From the NCBI GenBank assembly GCA_018881555.1, contig JACAXG010000124.1, positions 1,984,001 to 2,048,000 of the forward strand: 64,000 nt of DNA, read 5' to 3'. How positions within the stretch are numbered: position 1 is the stretch's first letter; the number at the start of each line of letters is the position of its first letter. The notes under the pieces were generated by a model. It did not search any database. It was not told the origin of the DNA and was given only the letters and a program-made list of their open reading frames with translations. The DNA comes from Amblyornis subalaris (Eukaryota; Chordata; Aves; Passeriformes; Ptilonorhynchidae). A program made the translations under genes and the position numbers. This document shows positions 40,178 through 52,417 of this stretch, in pieces.

Positions 40178-40350
40178 TTGTAGAGCATTGGAACAGGCTG
40201 CACAGAGAAGTGGTGGAGTCACCACGCCTGGAAGTGTTCAAAAAACATGTGGATGTGGCACCTGAGGACATGGTTTAACGGTGAACATGGTGGTGGTGCT
40301 GGGTTAATGGTTGGACTTGATGATCTTAAAGGTCTTTTCTATGAAGTCTT
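40178..40350 (+). mobile_element. CR1 LINE 3'-end fragment
   Basis: Diagnostic CR1 blocks appear in order: GCATTGGAACAGGCTGC, GTGGTGGAGTCACC, a diverged middle, then GGTTGGACTTGATGATCTT and a TTCTATGA-like end. It is 5'-truncated, about 170 bp, antisense to palladin. Sequence divergence makes it an old, inactive copy. Confidence 0.9.
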
Positions 40351-43300
40351 GAGAAAGCTCACAAAATGAAGTCTCAGCAGAAACTGTACCACCATCAGAT
40401 GAACAACAGTTTAAAATGCCTAGAAATCAGAAGGTATCTTCTTCAGTACCATCTAATTATCACTTAGTTAACTTTGGCTTAGCAACCAGTTTTACTAACT
40501 CTGTGCAGTACTTTTCACCTGCAGTTTAGAAACGTTGCTTTGCCCTCTGTTTTGGGCTAGGAAACATGATACTAGAGCTGAAGGAAGCAGTTGGGCTGGT
40601 GGAATCATATAAAGGTGGAATTCCACTAGAGGTGGAGTTATATCAGAGAAGATACTCCTACCACAACAAGTTCTCCAAACTACTTAGGTGTACATAGTTA
40701 TTATAGAACAGAAACAGCAAAGTTTAGAGTTAATGAAACACAACTAATTAAACCTGACACTTCCTAAAGACTTTTATAACTTTGTGTCATTCCCAGCCAT
40801 AGCCTGACTTAGCCTGAATATGATGTACTACACTATTATTTCTGATGGCTTAAATATCTTTCAGTATTTAGGCCAATATGTAAATTTACGAATAATAGTA
40901 AATGTAATCTTTATTTTACTGAGGTACAAAAGATCTAAACACATCTCAGATAAATCTCAAGAGTTAGGATCTCAATGAGAACTTGAGTAGAAAGACAATT
41001 ACTCAAAAACACTGGACAAAATGTACTATTATAATAGCAAAACTAGTACTATTTTCTGAAAAAAGGCACTGAAATGGTTTCATTAAACCAAAAGCATGAG
41101 TTTAGTTTAAACACATTCTTGTCCATACCACATGCCAATCTGCACATCAATGAGCAATATTCATATGACAGGAGTCTGTGCAATGCAAGACCTGATAACA
41201 GATAACAAGAATATTAGGCACTTTCAGCAATTTACAGGACAAACAATTTAGAGCTAAATGGATACATCTAAGAGCATCCAAGGAAAACTCTAAAACACTA
41301 AACCGCTTCTTAATAAGAAAAATACATTTTTCATGTCCCCCATCTTCCAAAAAACTATTTCACTACCTCTTTTCTGTCCTTAATGCAGCATGTTGCAGTT
41401 ACCTAGCTAAATTACACCACAAACTTCACAGTGGTCAGTGATTTTAGCAAACCCTAACATTTTCAAAATGAAGGGCAATTAGTTGAGAAACTAATCATAT
41501 TAGTATCTTCCTTCCTTTATAAGTGACTCTTCACAAAGATGTTTTCAAATTAATGCAAAACAGTGAACAACCTATAATACAACTTTCGAGGAATCTGAGG
41601 TAATCAAGTAGAGGAAGCATTTGAGAATAATTTCAAAAACCAACACAGAGATTAACATCAGTAAACAAGGAAGCTTGACAGCAAATTTCCGTGATTCTAC
41701 CTCTATCACAAAGACCATCAATGATGACAGAGAGAATTTCCATAACTTAGAAGCACAGTAAGTATTATTTAATTATGAATTTGTGAAGATTTTAATCACT
41801 CAGACAAGCAGCTTCTGTCTTGTGTCACTCTTTATATGGGACCCTGGCATTTCCATTAATTAAAAAGGTAATATTCACATTGTTTTACAAATCTCTCCCA
41901 AACATTCCAGTTTCACTCTGATTAGTCAATCTTCTATTTCTCTGCAAAATCAACTTTGCTGTGCCAGTATTGGAAATTCTGGCAGATATAATAAATCTTT
42001 TTGGAAAAAAGAGAGGTTACTTAGTAAAAATATTGGGCATCTCAGAGCTCTGTATGTTCATCCAAATTAACTCCCCCAACTTTCATCTACTACAGATCAG
42101 CTTCCTGCTTAAAAGCATTCCAATTCTCTTCTGTTCTGCTCTTTATCAATGAGCATGTTCCTTCAAATATTAGCATTGCAAACATTTCCTCTAATTCAGT
42201 ACTCTTACAAGAATTCACTCAGTAAACAGGGCCTGTCTCTTGCATTTGTAGACAGCAATGCTTAAAGCACAAACATCTATCTTCGTAATCCAAAAAAGGA
42301 CATAACGTGAGTGCTGTGTTTTAGTTACAAACCAACAAATTAGCCTCAGTAGTCAACAGAGCTCTTTTGTAATGTATTATAATTAACCGTCTTTAGGTCA
42401 CTCCTCTTTTCTAGTTACAGTCTACCACAAAAAAAAGTCCAAAGTTTGTACCCAACAGGAATGTTAACAAAGTTACAAAACAGTTTAAAGACCGTTACAA
42501 GTGAGGATGCAATAGTGCTATCTGGCAGCTTGTAGAAGGAGCAAACTGCAACCAGAAGAGGATGAAAGCAGAGGTATTTTATTGCCTTTTAGTAACACAA
42601 CACGTTAAATCTAACATTAAAAAATCAATACCTTTTCTGAACCAAACATTTCACCACACAGAGCCATGCCTATAGATAAGAATGAGATCTTTTTAAGAAG
42701 TGGAGGAATGGTTTACTTCATTTCAAGACCTACATAACAAAAGAACCCGAAACTAATTTATAACATTTGTGCCGACACGTTAATACCATGATTTATTACT
42801 GCAGCCTGTAACAAACAGAACATCCACAACTTCTATGTGTTTTTCTGAGGTCTACATTTCTTGATACTTCTGTGAACCTGCAGAATCCCTGTGATTGTTT
42901 GCTGAAGAAAACTTCCAGTGAGGTATCACAGACCAACTGGGTATGCTGAAGCTTAGACAATCACAAAACCCTGCTCCTTTAAAATGTCATCTACTGCTCC
43001 AAAAAGCACGGCCTCCCTCTTTAAAAGATTCCTCAGAATTGAAACGGAGTCCTTGATCTTGGTCTAACTGTGATGCATGTGGTCAGTGCTGAGCTTCACC
43101 ATCCCAGGAATGGTTCCACAACACACGGGTCCGCACACCACATGACGCGCCTTTGACATCAAGACTAGATTGCTGCAATATGTTCCAGCTGGGGCTGCAG
43201 AGAAAGCTGACGTGTTGCTTGCAGCTGGTTGTTGATGGCAGCCATATAATTGGTAGGAGAGCAAGGGAAACATGGCAGAGATCCCAATTCCTGGGCCTCC

Positions 43301-45062
43301 TTATCCTTTTTCTAGGTATTTCATGTGATTCTGAAAAATGTTGTTATTTGTAATACTTGTCTCTTTATATCTATCCATCAATATGACCACTAACTTTTGA
43401 AAGGCTGGGGGACATGGGAACCTAGAGTTTTAGAATTCGTGTGTATAATTTTTATTCTGAAATCTCAGAAACTTAAAGTTGCTGTGGTTTATGGGTCAGA
43501 GACAACCATTGATGTAACCTCAGAGTCAACAGCTGAAAGTTCATCCTTTGTTTTAGAAAATGTTGACATATCATTTTGATTTTATCTTAACAGACACTCC
43601 TTTTTTCTCTCCATCTATGTGTAAAATGTGCACGCAACAGTCATCGAATTCAGTTGCGTATCTATGAAAGCAGCATCTATGCACAAGTGTTCCTGAAATA
43701 CAACTGATAGGAATTTTTTTTTCTTTTTCTTTAAAAAAATAAGAAAGAAGAGGCTTAGGTATTTTAATACAAGGCAGAAAATGGAAGCAATAATTTTGCA
43801 GAAATTCCTGATGAACCACTTAAGAAAATATCGAACAATTAAGAACTGCAAAATCTCTAGCAGAAACTCCAAAATTCACTAAAGATAAATGGAAACCATA
43901 TGTAACATCCTAGAGACTCATAAGACAACATAATGTACTTTCAATAGAGTTTGAACTTCCGTAGCCTCACCTTATATATTGGATTTCATATGCCTGCAGA
44001 CACTGATAGAAGAGGTCTCTCTCTTTTTTACATTATATACAGATCTCCAGATTTTTAAAAAGATAAGAAAACTATGAAGACTTATAGGAAATCAAGACTT
44101 TCTCCTAGAGCAGAGTCAAGCAGTAAGGCAATCTATTTACTGCCTGAAAAAATTGCCTACAAATGTTACATGTGAAAGAATAAACATGATTCAGCAAGGA
44201 TGTTGAATTCATGCATGAATGAGAATTGTCACGGATATATGAAAACTATCAGGTACCTTTAGAAACAGAAAAAGAATAGAATTTGGCCATGTCAGATGAG
44301 GAAGCATGCGTATTGTGGAAAACACCAAAGTCTCTGTTCACAGAAAATGATGAGAAAAATACACCTTCTGATGGCTTTTCAGCTGAGTAATACTGATGAA
44401 CACTTCTGAAACCCAGGCAGTCTTTTCACAAAAATGTCACAAAGACATTTGTAGATATGCACCGACACCTCTTGTAAGGTGGATATCAACAATCTCTTTG
44501 AATATTCTTTACGTAATTCTGGTTTTAGGCACCTCAGATTTGCATAGAAATAAATGGCATCATCTTGCAACAGACTCACCATCAGTAACGCAATACCAAG
44601 TAACTCATGCCTTCATTTGATTCCCTAAAAGTTTTAAGAGNAAACAGAGATCACACACAAACACAGACTGCATGAAAATACCCCATCCATGAAATATTAT
44701 GATCACCTCTGGGATTTTCAAAGCCTCACTTGTACTAAAAATTTCACTAGATCTTTGGTCAAAACAAAAATACAACCACAAATCAGATTGCCCTCCTGAA
44801 GCCTTCAAACACTGAAAAGAAAGGCTTTATATTTCAGAGCCAAAATAAGTAAAGTGAGGTGGGCTAAAAGAAATACAGCACCACTGGGTTTCTGAGCAAA
44901 GGAACTCTCATTTGTGCAAAACCTTCTATGTTGCCTTGGTGAATCTCCTTGCTAGCCAAAGTTGGCTATTAAAACTGTTTTTCACTTTAATAGCTGCTTT
45001 AAACAAATCATCTCTATAAGTCAGATACAGATTTTTACTTTATGCTGTGTAAGGACACACGC

Positions 45063-45080
45063 ACATATATATATATATCT
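45063..45080. repeat. Short TA microsatellite
   Basis: About 8 TA units flanked by CACA and CTATAT. Confidence 0.6.
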
Positions 45081-45775
45081 ATATTCACGCAATATATGTA
45101 GGTTCATATGCACAGAGAAACAGACTTGCATTATCTTGTCTCATAAAAAAATTTTGCATAATCTGTTCTTTGAAGTTAGAAACATTTTACACACATCTGG
45201 ATGTACAACCACACATGGCACTTAGAACTGAAAGAAACAATTATGTTTCTGTGAGTACTTTCATACTGTGATTCAGCCCATACAGAAGAATGAATTCAGC
45301 CATAGAGTAAAAATTTTAAAATACTTCAAAATCCAACTACAGAAACATAATGATGCTTTTTTAAGGACAAGTCTTCCAAGTTGTGAGTAAGGTGCAAAAA
45401 TGGGTAGGAGAAAGCTCGGCTCAAAGCTTGGCCTAAAACCAGCAGGTTGTCTCTCCTGAGAAAAGTTGCTGTAACATATATGGGTCTTGATTTAAACCAG
45501 ATTTCTGTATTCATTGTGGCTGGAGAACTGGGGTCATACTTTTTAAATGAATCTGTAGCAGAAGTAGGACAAAAAATATAAATATTCCATTCTCTTTTCT
45601 ATTCACTAGAGCCCAGGCAGGACCTCCTAATGAAGTTTGTCCAGCTCACCAGATACTGTCTGCATGCATTTCTTGCTCTCTGATGTACATTTGTTTTCAT
45701 CATAGGAGAGGAATTCATTTTAATTTGCAATTTAAAAATTAAATCCAGCTGACTGAATCTTTATCTCAATTCAAC

Positions 45776-46298
45776 GTTTTGGAAGAGACCTTTAAGATCA
45801 AGTCCAACTCAGCACTACCACTGTAACTTCTAAACCATTAAGCCATATCATTCCAATGCCTGACCACCCTAACAGTGAAAAAATTTTTCCTGATATCTAA
45901 TCTGAACCTCCTCTTTCTCAGCTTGAGGCCATTATCTCTGATCTTCTCACTGCAGGTATGGTAGCAGAGACCAGCCCCCACCTCAACACAGCCTCCTTTC
46001 AGGCAGTTGTAGAGACCAATGAGGTCCCCCCAGAGCCTCCTCTTCTCCAGGCTAAACATCCCCAGCTCCCTCAGCCACTCCTCATGTTCTCCAGTCCTTT
46101 CACGAGCCTTGTTGCCCTTCTCTGGACACGCTCGAGCACTAAAATGTCATTTTTAAAGTGAGGCACCCAGAACTGAATGCAATACTCAAGGTGTGGCCTC
46201 AGCAGTGCCGAGTACAGGGGGACAATCACTGCCTGGTCCTGCTGGCCACACTATTGCTGATACAGGCCAGGATGCCATTGGCCTTCTTAGCCACCTGT
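45776..46298 (-). mobile_element. CR1 LINE fragment (end of ORF2 and 3' UTR)
   Basis: This is the longest transposon fragment, about 520 bp, in the same orientation as palladin. The minus-strand frame at 46059-45838 encodes a typical CR1 tail ([20 protein letters not shown], then [13 protein letters not shown]). It is followed by the 3' UTR end at 45776. Upstream, the segment that reads CCATTGGCCTTCTTAGCCAC on the plus strand is also CR1. It is 5'-truncated and non-autonomous. The 73-codon open frame is a remnant, not a host gene. Confidence 0.92.
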
Positions 46299-48451
46299 TT
46301 TAGAACAAAGTTTGGTCATTTTCTTGTAAATGCAAAGATTGAAGCAAACCTACTTGAGATTGTAAAAGCTAACTCTCAATGTTGTAAATATAATACCCTA
46401 TGTCTTCTCATTATTTACATGCACACTCCAGGTTCTGTATTGTCTTAATGAGTACTGTAGCATACAAGACAAGTATCACTCTTTACTGTGAATTCAATGT
46501 GGTTATTTGGTTGGTATAAATGTTAACATCACTAAACCAGTTTTTTTGTGTGGTAATCTATTTTTACATTTAAGCCTGGAAAAAAAATGTAACCATGTTG
46601 CCAATGAAAACCAAAAAAATCTTTTCCTGTACATTTCTGCTGGCTGACACATCATGTCTGCAAATAATAAGTCAGTCTTTTTCTAAAAAGTCTTTACTTT
46701 ACACAATCCCAGAAGAACAAGTAAGATACATGCCATCTTATGAACATTTACCAAAACTTGGATACTTTGGCAATGCAGTATAGAAGCTCCAAGTGCATAG
46801 ACTCAACTCTTCAACTAAATAACTCTTTCATATTTTTAAGGCTGAGGTAGGAAGTCAACCCCACATTACCACTTTCTGCTTGAAATATACTACAGTGAAC
46901 TGTGATAGAAGATTGGTTTCTCAAAGAGAATAATTAGAAGAATTGTTTTTTCTTACCCTGTGTTATATACTAGCACATATAATGTAGACCATCTTCTGAA
47001 ATTGGTAACAAACAAAATCCAGAGGCCATTTCAAGGAGAAATTTCAACAGGAACATATTTTGGTGATGTGAATGAATACAATTTCCCAGGCTCAGAAGAA
47101 CGTCCTGGGAAGGACTGGAAAGAATTCTGAGTAACTGCTACCAATGATGGTTTAAGATAATCTAAGGTAATCAAAGATTTTTTACTCAAATAATCACTTG
47201 AGAGATATGCAAGCTATAAAAACTAGGGAAAGCAGATTCAGTTGTTTCTTAGCTCACCTCACACAGGTGCATAAGGCAGAAAACGCTCAGCAAGAAATTG
47301 AGCCGACTGTATTTATTTATTTATATAAAACTAAGTTCTGTTTATCCTAAAATTCATTCCCTTTGTAGAAGGGGGAAGTGCTGGGGAGTGCCATACACAA
47401 TACACTAATTACAATCACTTTCTACTTCAATAAAGGAAATACAAGCTTCCTGCCTTGGCAAAGGTTAGAACGTCTCAAGCAGGTGGGAAAAGGACCATAT
47501 AAGTGCCTAGACAGAAATGTGGAGGAAAAGTAATTCTTAAATTTTCTATTTGTGTGCTAATCCAGAAAGTAGACTACACACGTAAAAAGTACTGCCTTAA
47601 TTATTGGTTCTCCTTCTATGATAATTATATTTTTAATTATATGAATACCAATATATTAAATGATCTATAACACTCCAAGAAGTTCTGATACTTGTCACAG
47701 TCACAAGACTCTCCTCTTTACCTTCTACAGAGTAAGAGGTTAAATTAGTCTTCTAGGCATACTGTAAGTTGGTTAGTAATTACTCTGTACATAGTCTTCC
47801 TAATTCTTCCAAATGCATGTATTATCACTATGAAATCACTGCTGAGTATTGCTATTACTGAGTGGGAGTCGCACTCCAAAGGGAACTTTATTGCTTAATC
47901 TAGCACTGAAATGCTATCTGTTAAGAAAGCAGGAATATTTCCAAGATGGAAGATGATCCATGAATACAAAATTCCATAGGCATATTTTGATTAAATAATA
48001 TTCCCAGGATAAAAGATTTCCAGTCAATTATTATGTTCTCAAGAATATATGGGACTGTCAGTCAATTAATATGTTCTACATAAACCTGAAATTTTTATTG
48101 GGAAAACAAAACCTTAGGGCCACCAACTCTTTGCAGATCAGTAAAGGTTCAGTACACCTCCAAATACTTGAAGACTTCTTTCTTGGACAGCAAACAGCAA
48201 ATTAAAAGACACATAGCAATAACATAAAACACTTTAAGTTGAAATTATGTAACTAATGTCGCAAATGCTTATCTTCACCTTTCAGACAGTTTGTGCTATG
48301 TCCTATGCACTTATCTACATATTTTCACATTAGAAACTCAGCTTTTTAAAACCAAAGGTCTTTATCTTAACGTCTTTCAGGTTTAGTGTCTGACAAATAT
48401 TCATAATCTACAGGAAATGATGCTATACACACAGAGAAAAACCTACATACA

Positions 48452-48490
48452 TGACATCACATCACATCACACTGACACATCACACATCCA
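48452..48490. repeat. Imperfect CACAT/CATCA pentamer repeat
   Basis: Three to four near-identical CATCA units followed by degenerate copies. Confidence 0.6.
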
Positions 48491-49292
48491 CGCTCGCAGG
48501 CACGTGGNTCCACATTAATGTTGGCATGAGTAAAATTGCAAAGCAGCTAATTTAAGTAGAACTGGATGAGAAATTAAGTTGCTGTTTGAGGAATATGATA
48601 TTTTCCATCAAATACATGATTTTACAAGATCGGTTTACACTGCCCAGCTGAGAACCAGGTAGGTTCAATAAGGTATGTCTCTCATGGATCATTCTGAAAC
48701 AGAGTAATAGAAAGAAATTCTGTAGAGGAGAGAAAGAATAAATTCTCCATATAAGTGGACTGACCAGCATCCCACAGGTCAATTCCTGCCAGACCGCCCC
48801 TTTGGTCTTCCAGTACCTAAAGCCCAACAGCTGAACATTACTCATCAGATTTACTACCATGTCCTTACAAAAAAGGAGGCATGCTGTTCTAACACAGCTA
48901 ACATAGCTATTAGAAATGACTGCTGCAATCACACAGACCACAAAGTGGATGACAAAACTGCAATCACAGTCCTGTTTGTGGAGCAGTTGGACCATCGTGC
49001 CCTCCACAACTGTCATACAAGCTCATAAAATTCTTCAGTGCAAAGCAGAGAATAGTGAGTTGCTTTCTGTTACCTGGAACCATAGCTCTCAATAGTTACT
49101 TTACAATAATTGTAATTCCATAAATACAGTAATTACTTTGGAATAACTATTTGCAAAGTTTTATAGGTTGCAATCATCACACAGTCTCTGCAAAGAGAAA
49201 ACAGTAGACCCAGGCTAGTCAACAGGCCCACAATAATAGGTGCATGAGTGTCCAGCAAGATGAACTTTTCCAGGACAATATATAAATAACTG

Positions 49293-49329
49293 TAAAAGAA
49301 AAGAAAAGAAGAGAAAAGAGAAAAGAGAA
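49293..49329. repeat. (AAAAG)n-type purine repeat
   Basis: Roughly seven A/G pentamers with small interruptions. Confidence 0.75.
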
Positions 49330-50559
49330 CTTTGAAGATGAGAGAATTTTCTAGGATTTCATTAAGTATTGAGCATAAAAATATGTATTTTACAGCAGTG
49401 CTTTTTAATTGTTAGTTAAAACACACTTCAAATTTTCAGAACAGTTTTTCACTGAAAAAAAATGATCTTGACTCAGAAAGCTACAAGAAGAGTTATGCGA
49501 CATATATCCACCAACTGCTAACAAACCTTTACCACATATTCACCACTCCAATTTTAGGAAAACTGCTGGGTCAGATTGCAGTGTGTGATAACTTGGTAAA
49601 TTCTGACTTTGTGATTATCAAGTTTCTACTATTTCAAAGATGGGAGAAATATTTTTATCCAAATGAGACATTCCTAATTCCAGCAAAGTCCTACCTGCAT
49701 ATTCCTAAGTGTTCCAAAGGTTGCAAGAACATCTGTATGCCTTCTATCTCATATTTCCAGTTTCTTTTATTCAAACTCTTACCCCTCTGCCCCAACTTTT
49801 TCCCACAGGGCTTCTCCTCCTGGCCAGGAAAATTAGTACCAAAACATTATTTCACAGACAGTTCTTTCAGGTTTTGTTCCCCAACCAAAAGCAGGATGCA
49901 ACACAATGTCTCTCAGAATATTGTTCTCACAAGTATTTGCCCTATTTTCATAGTGAAGTGGTTTAGATACAATCAAAGGACGTGCTGAGAGCCATTTAAC
50001 TTTTTCTATGTTTTTTTTCCCATCCTCTTGTTATCAACTCTATATCTTAATCCTTCTATGTCTGGTATGCATTGTGAATCACAGACCAGCTCTGGATGTC
50101 TGGAAACTGTTGGGCTTTCTTAAAGAACGTCATTATAACTTTTCCCACCCCAGAATGCCAGTAGATTTCTGTGCACACAACCTTGTGAGGTAACATTTAA
50201 CTTTTTGCACAATATTAAAGACATCTTCTGAAATTAATTTCAGAAATACAAGCTTTGTTCATAGGAATCATGGTTTCAGTTCAACACAGCCACAGAATAC
50301 CACAGAAAAACAGTTTCTTGACCTCAAAGCCTAATGAAACATTGACTGTGTCCACTCCTATTTTTAGATGTGTGCTCTGCAGTGCCATATTCCTTAATAT
50401 AAAGCTGACCCAAATGTTCCAATAGCAGACGTTGGTTTCTCTTTGATAGCCAATGCATATCTCTGCTTTCCAAGTTTCTGTAAACACATCATTATAAAGA
50501 AGGCCAGTCTTACTTTTCCCAGCCTTCTTTCTAATTATGTGCCTGCTGCCAGGAAACTT

Positions 50560-50579
50560 TCCTTTTTTTTTTTTTTTAT
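50560..50579. repeat. Poly-T tract
   Basis: Nearly pure T run of about 16 bases after CCTTTCC. Confidence 0.6.
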
Positions 50580-51345
50580 TCCCTACTAAAATTTCAACAA
50601 ATGTCTGACGTGTGCTGCAGATTTGAAAAATAAGGAAAAAAATCTCCAAAGCTGTTACTGTTATAAGTTACAAAGTTACTGAGTAACACCAAATTCCTTT
50701 CAACGCCCAGCAATAAACATTAGACAAAAAAAAAAAATTAGTTACAAGAGTACATCAGTGCTAGATCACCGAATATGTCTTTCTTACATACATATAAATT
50801 CCAAGAACAAACAAAATCCCCAATATTTTGTTTTATTTTAGTTTAATTTTGGTAAGAAGCTGTAGTAAGTTTTCTAAAGGACCAAGTCTCCTGCCCATTA
50901 CCAACTCTCTTCATCCAGAACTATCACTGGGTTCCTACAGAAGTCTCCTACAAAGAAGGCTGGGAAGGCAGTCACATTTTACTGCTCTATCGTATTTATT
51001 AAGGACTGATTTAGCAAGTCTTGGGCTACATTGATGCACAGAGCCGCTGCCGCCACAAAAGCATCCTTTCTGCGTTTGGAAACGCCAAGGGAACGGCCAG
51101 AGTTGCCAAATAAAGTGCATCAGCCAAACTCGAACGCAGCTACAGACGATGTGGCAAACTAAAAGAGCAACAAAGACTCGATCAAAAATAGAAATACTCG
51201 AAAGAAAGGCGGTCAGCCCGGTCCGATTACAGCATAATTTCATTTGCCCTGACCTCTCGCCTCCGATCACCGCTTCTGGCCTGAGTTCACCTCATCTGAA
51301 GAAGACACGTCACTACGAACTCCTGAAAGTGTCCTGCCATCTTAC

Positions 51346-51430
51346 CTCGGCAACGCTGAGCGGGCAGTTCTCACATACCCGAGCGCAAGTTTCCAGGGGA
51401 GGCGGGCGAGCGGCGGCGGGAGCGGAGCGG
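51346..51430 (-). other. PALLD: Inferred non-coding first exon of the short PALLD isoform
   Basis: On the minus strand a GC-rich leader of about 85 nt starts roughly 30 nt after a TATA box. It ends at the strong 5' splice site GAG|gtaaga (GT at 51345-51344). There is no in-frame ATG that would extend the palladin frame. If spliced to the proline-rich exon, translation would start at the Met codons inside that exon, as in the 90-kDa isoform. A second donor-like sequence, CGG|gtatgt (GT at 51378-51377), lies 33 nt upstream of the first. The right end is inferred from the TATA position and is not seen directly. The exon could instead splice to an unseen exon. Confidence 0.6.
51371..51376 (-). 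promoter_or_regulatory. Start-stop uORF (ATGTGA) in the inferred leader
   Basis: On the minus strand the leader contains an ATG directly followed by TGA, a minimal upstream open reading frame that can hold or recycle ribosomes. It lies 26-31 nt before the main 5' splice site, so it would be in the mature leader if that donor is used. If the upstream donor CGG|gtatgt is used instead, the element is removed with the intron. It depends on the inferred first exon being real. Confidence 0.4.
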
Positions 51431-51498
51431 AGCGGCGCCCGCAGGTACCCGGCGCTTTATAGGGCGGGCCCGGGGCGCAGGCACCGCGCCGTGACTCA
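51431..51498 (-). promoter_or_regulatory. PALLD: Core promoter with TATA box, GC box and AP-1 site (palladin strand)
   Basis: Read on the minus strand, TGAGTCA (51498-51492) is followed by CCCGCCC (51468-51462) and directly by TATAAA (51461-51456). Their spacing fits an RNA polymerase II core promoter starting near 51430. AP-1 sites respond to growth-factor and stress signalling, and Sp1-type GC boxes are common in CpG promoters. A 90-kDa palladin promoter inside the gene, upstream of the proline-rich exon, is established for mammals, and this element is in the matching place. Motifs and spacing are seen; promoter activity is inferred. Confidence 0.65.
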
Positions 51499-52364
51499 CT
51501 GAGGAGCCGCCGCCGGCGCGTCCCACTCCGGCAGCTTCACGTTAAGAGTCCCGCGGCTGCCCCGGGCTCCCCGATGCGTGCGGGAGGCGTTACCAGGCTG
51601 CCGGGAACGGCAGGGAGACCTGGGTTTCCCGCAGCGAGTCGCCATCGGGATCGTTTCTCCCTATTGCCGCAGCCTAAGTCTTTATTACTCTCCTTGGAGC
51701 TGCAAGAACTGTGACTCTGTGATACACTTTTTGCCAAAAAAGGCTCGGGTCCCAGGCTGGAAGTTCACTTTTTTCCCCTCCGGGAACCCGACATCCATAG
51801 CCAGCAGGAAAACTTAAGGCGCTGCAGAAGCCTAGAGACATTTCAGGCTCTTCCATATTGCTATACAGCTGCACTAGTGTTGCTACGAGAATTTACATCA
51901 GCTTTTCTGCGTAGGAAAAGTTTCCACGATTTCCACATCATTTTTGTCTGCATGACAGAGCGGGTGGGATGGCTACACGTTTAATATAAAGCTGCGGAAG
52001 CGATGTCTCAAATTGTTCTTCTAAGTCCTTTAGTTCTTTCGCTTTCTTTTTAAATAACACTTATGCCACTACTCATCACTACCAAGTCCCCAAGTTTTCA
52101 GATTAAACTGAATTTAAAACTTTTTTCAGAAAAAATGTATCATGCTATTGCACTGTAGTCATCTGTTTTACAAATAGTCTCCTGTGTCTTCTTCACCTGC
52201 CAAAGAATAGCATTAAAGATAAGAAAACATTTACTATATGATATAAAAATCTTGCTGGTTTGTGGTCTAATTACGCAAAACCTTCCAGAGCGTCGAACAC
52301 TTACTCTAAATACATTAATTACTACTACATATTCCACTAAAGGCATCATTTGAAGGTAGATAAT

Positions 52365-52417
52365 TCCTTTTTTTCTCCTCTTTTTTTTTTTCCTTCTTTT
52401 TGGTTTTTTTTTCCCCA
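52365..52417. repeat. T/C-rich pyrimidine tract
   Basis: About 50 bp of almost unbroken pyrimidines. It is not followed by a recognisable exon on the plus strand. On the minus strand it encodes a Lys-rich chance frame. Confidence 0.65.

Larger units (their letters stand above)
21946..51345 (-). other. PALLD: Large PALLD intron from the short-isoform first exon to the proline-rich exon
   Basis: The span is 29.4 kb if the inferred first exon splices directly to the proline-rich exon. It contains three CR1 LINE 3' fragments, an AT-rich microsatellite at 33.3 kb, CAAA and purine repeats, two homeodomain-motif clusters (24.8 and 34.35 kb) and a perfect hairpin at 36.2 kb. There is also an unexplained pair of overlapping open frames at 48.55-49.03 kb. 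No palladin coding exon could be recognised in it. Stretches not named as separate features show nothing I can identify. Confidence 0.6.
1..51430 (-). other. PALLD: PALLD (palladin) gene, short-isoform transcription unit, 3' end off the left edge
   Basis: Palladin is a cytoplasmic scaffold that bundles F-actin and recruits alpha-actinin, VASP/Ena, profilin and other partners to stress fibres, focal adhesions and Z-discs. Five certain exons and one probable cassette exon lie on the minus strand. All have AG acceptors and GT donors, and all joins keep frame. Order is proline-rich region, alpha-actinin-binding segment, linker, Ig3. The reading frames match amniote palladin closely, for example NYARPKQFIAAQN, SDEEIQG and YWFKDGKQIS. 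I chose palladin over the paralogue myopalladin because of residue-level similarity through the linker and the LEQETG region. The right boundary given is the inferred transcription start of the short isoform. Long isoforms would start beyond the right edge, and the gene's remaining Ig domains and 3' UTR lie beyond the left edge. Confidence 0.95.
51355..51660. promoter_or_regulatory. CpG island 1
   Basis: CpG dinucleotides and G+C rise sharply in this stretch compared with the AT-rich, CpG-poor flanks on both sides. It covers the TATA/AP-1 promoter and the inferred first exon on the minus strand and extends about 160 bp upstream of the AP-1 site. Open frames here on either strand are a by-product of high GC. 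CpG islands of this kind in amniotes usually mark promoters. Confidence 0.8.

Noticed and set aside
45838..46059. ORF with [20 protein letters not shown] as a possible host gene
   Set aside because: It is the C-terminal remnant of CR1 ORF2, with the CR1 3' UTR directly following.
49581..49988. 135-codon plus-strand ORF
   Set aside because: Aromatic-rich translation of T-rich intron sequence, no known family, no start or splice context.
51149..51502. Plus-strand 117-codon frame crossing CpG island 1
   Set aside because: It runs antisense through the TATA promoter and leader. Composition explains the open frame.
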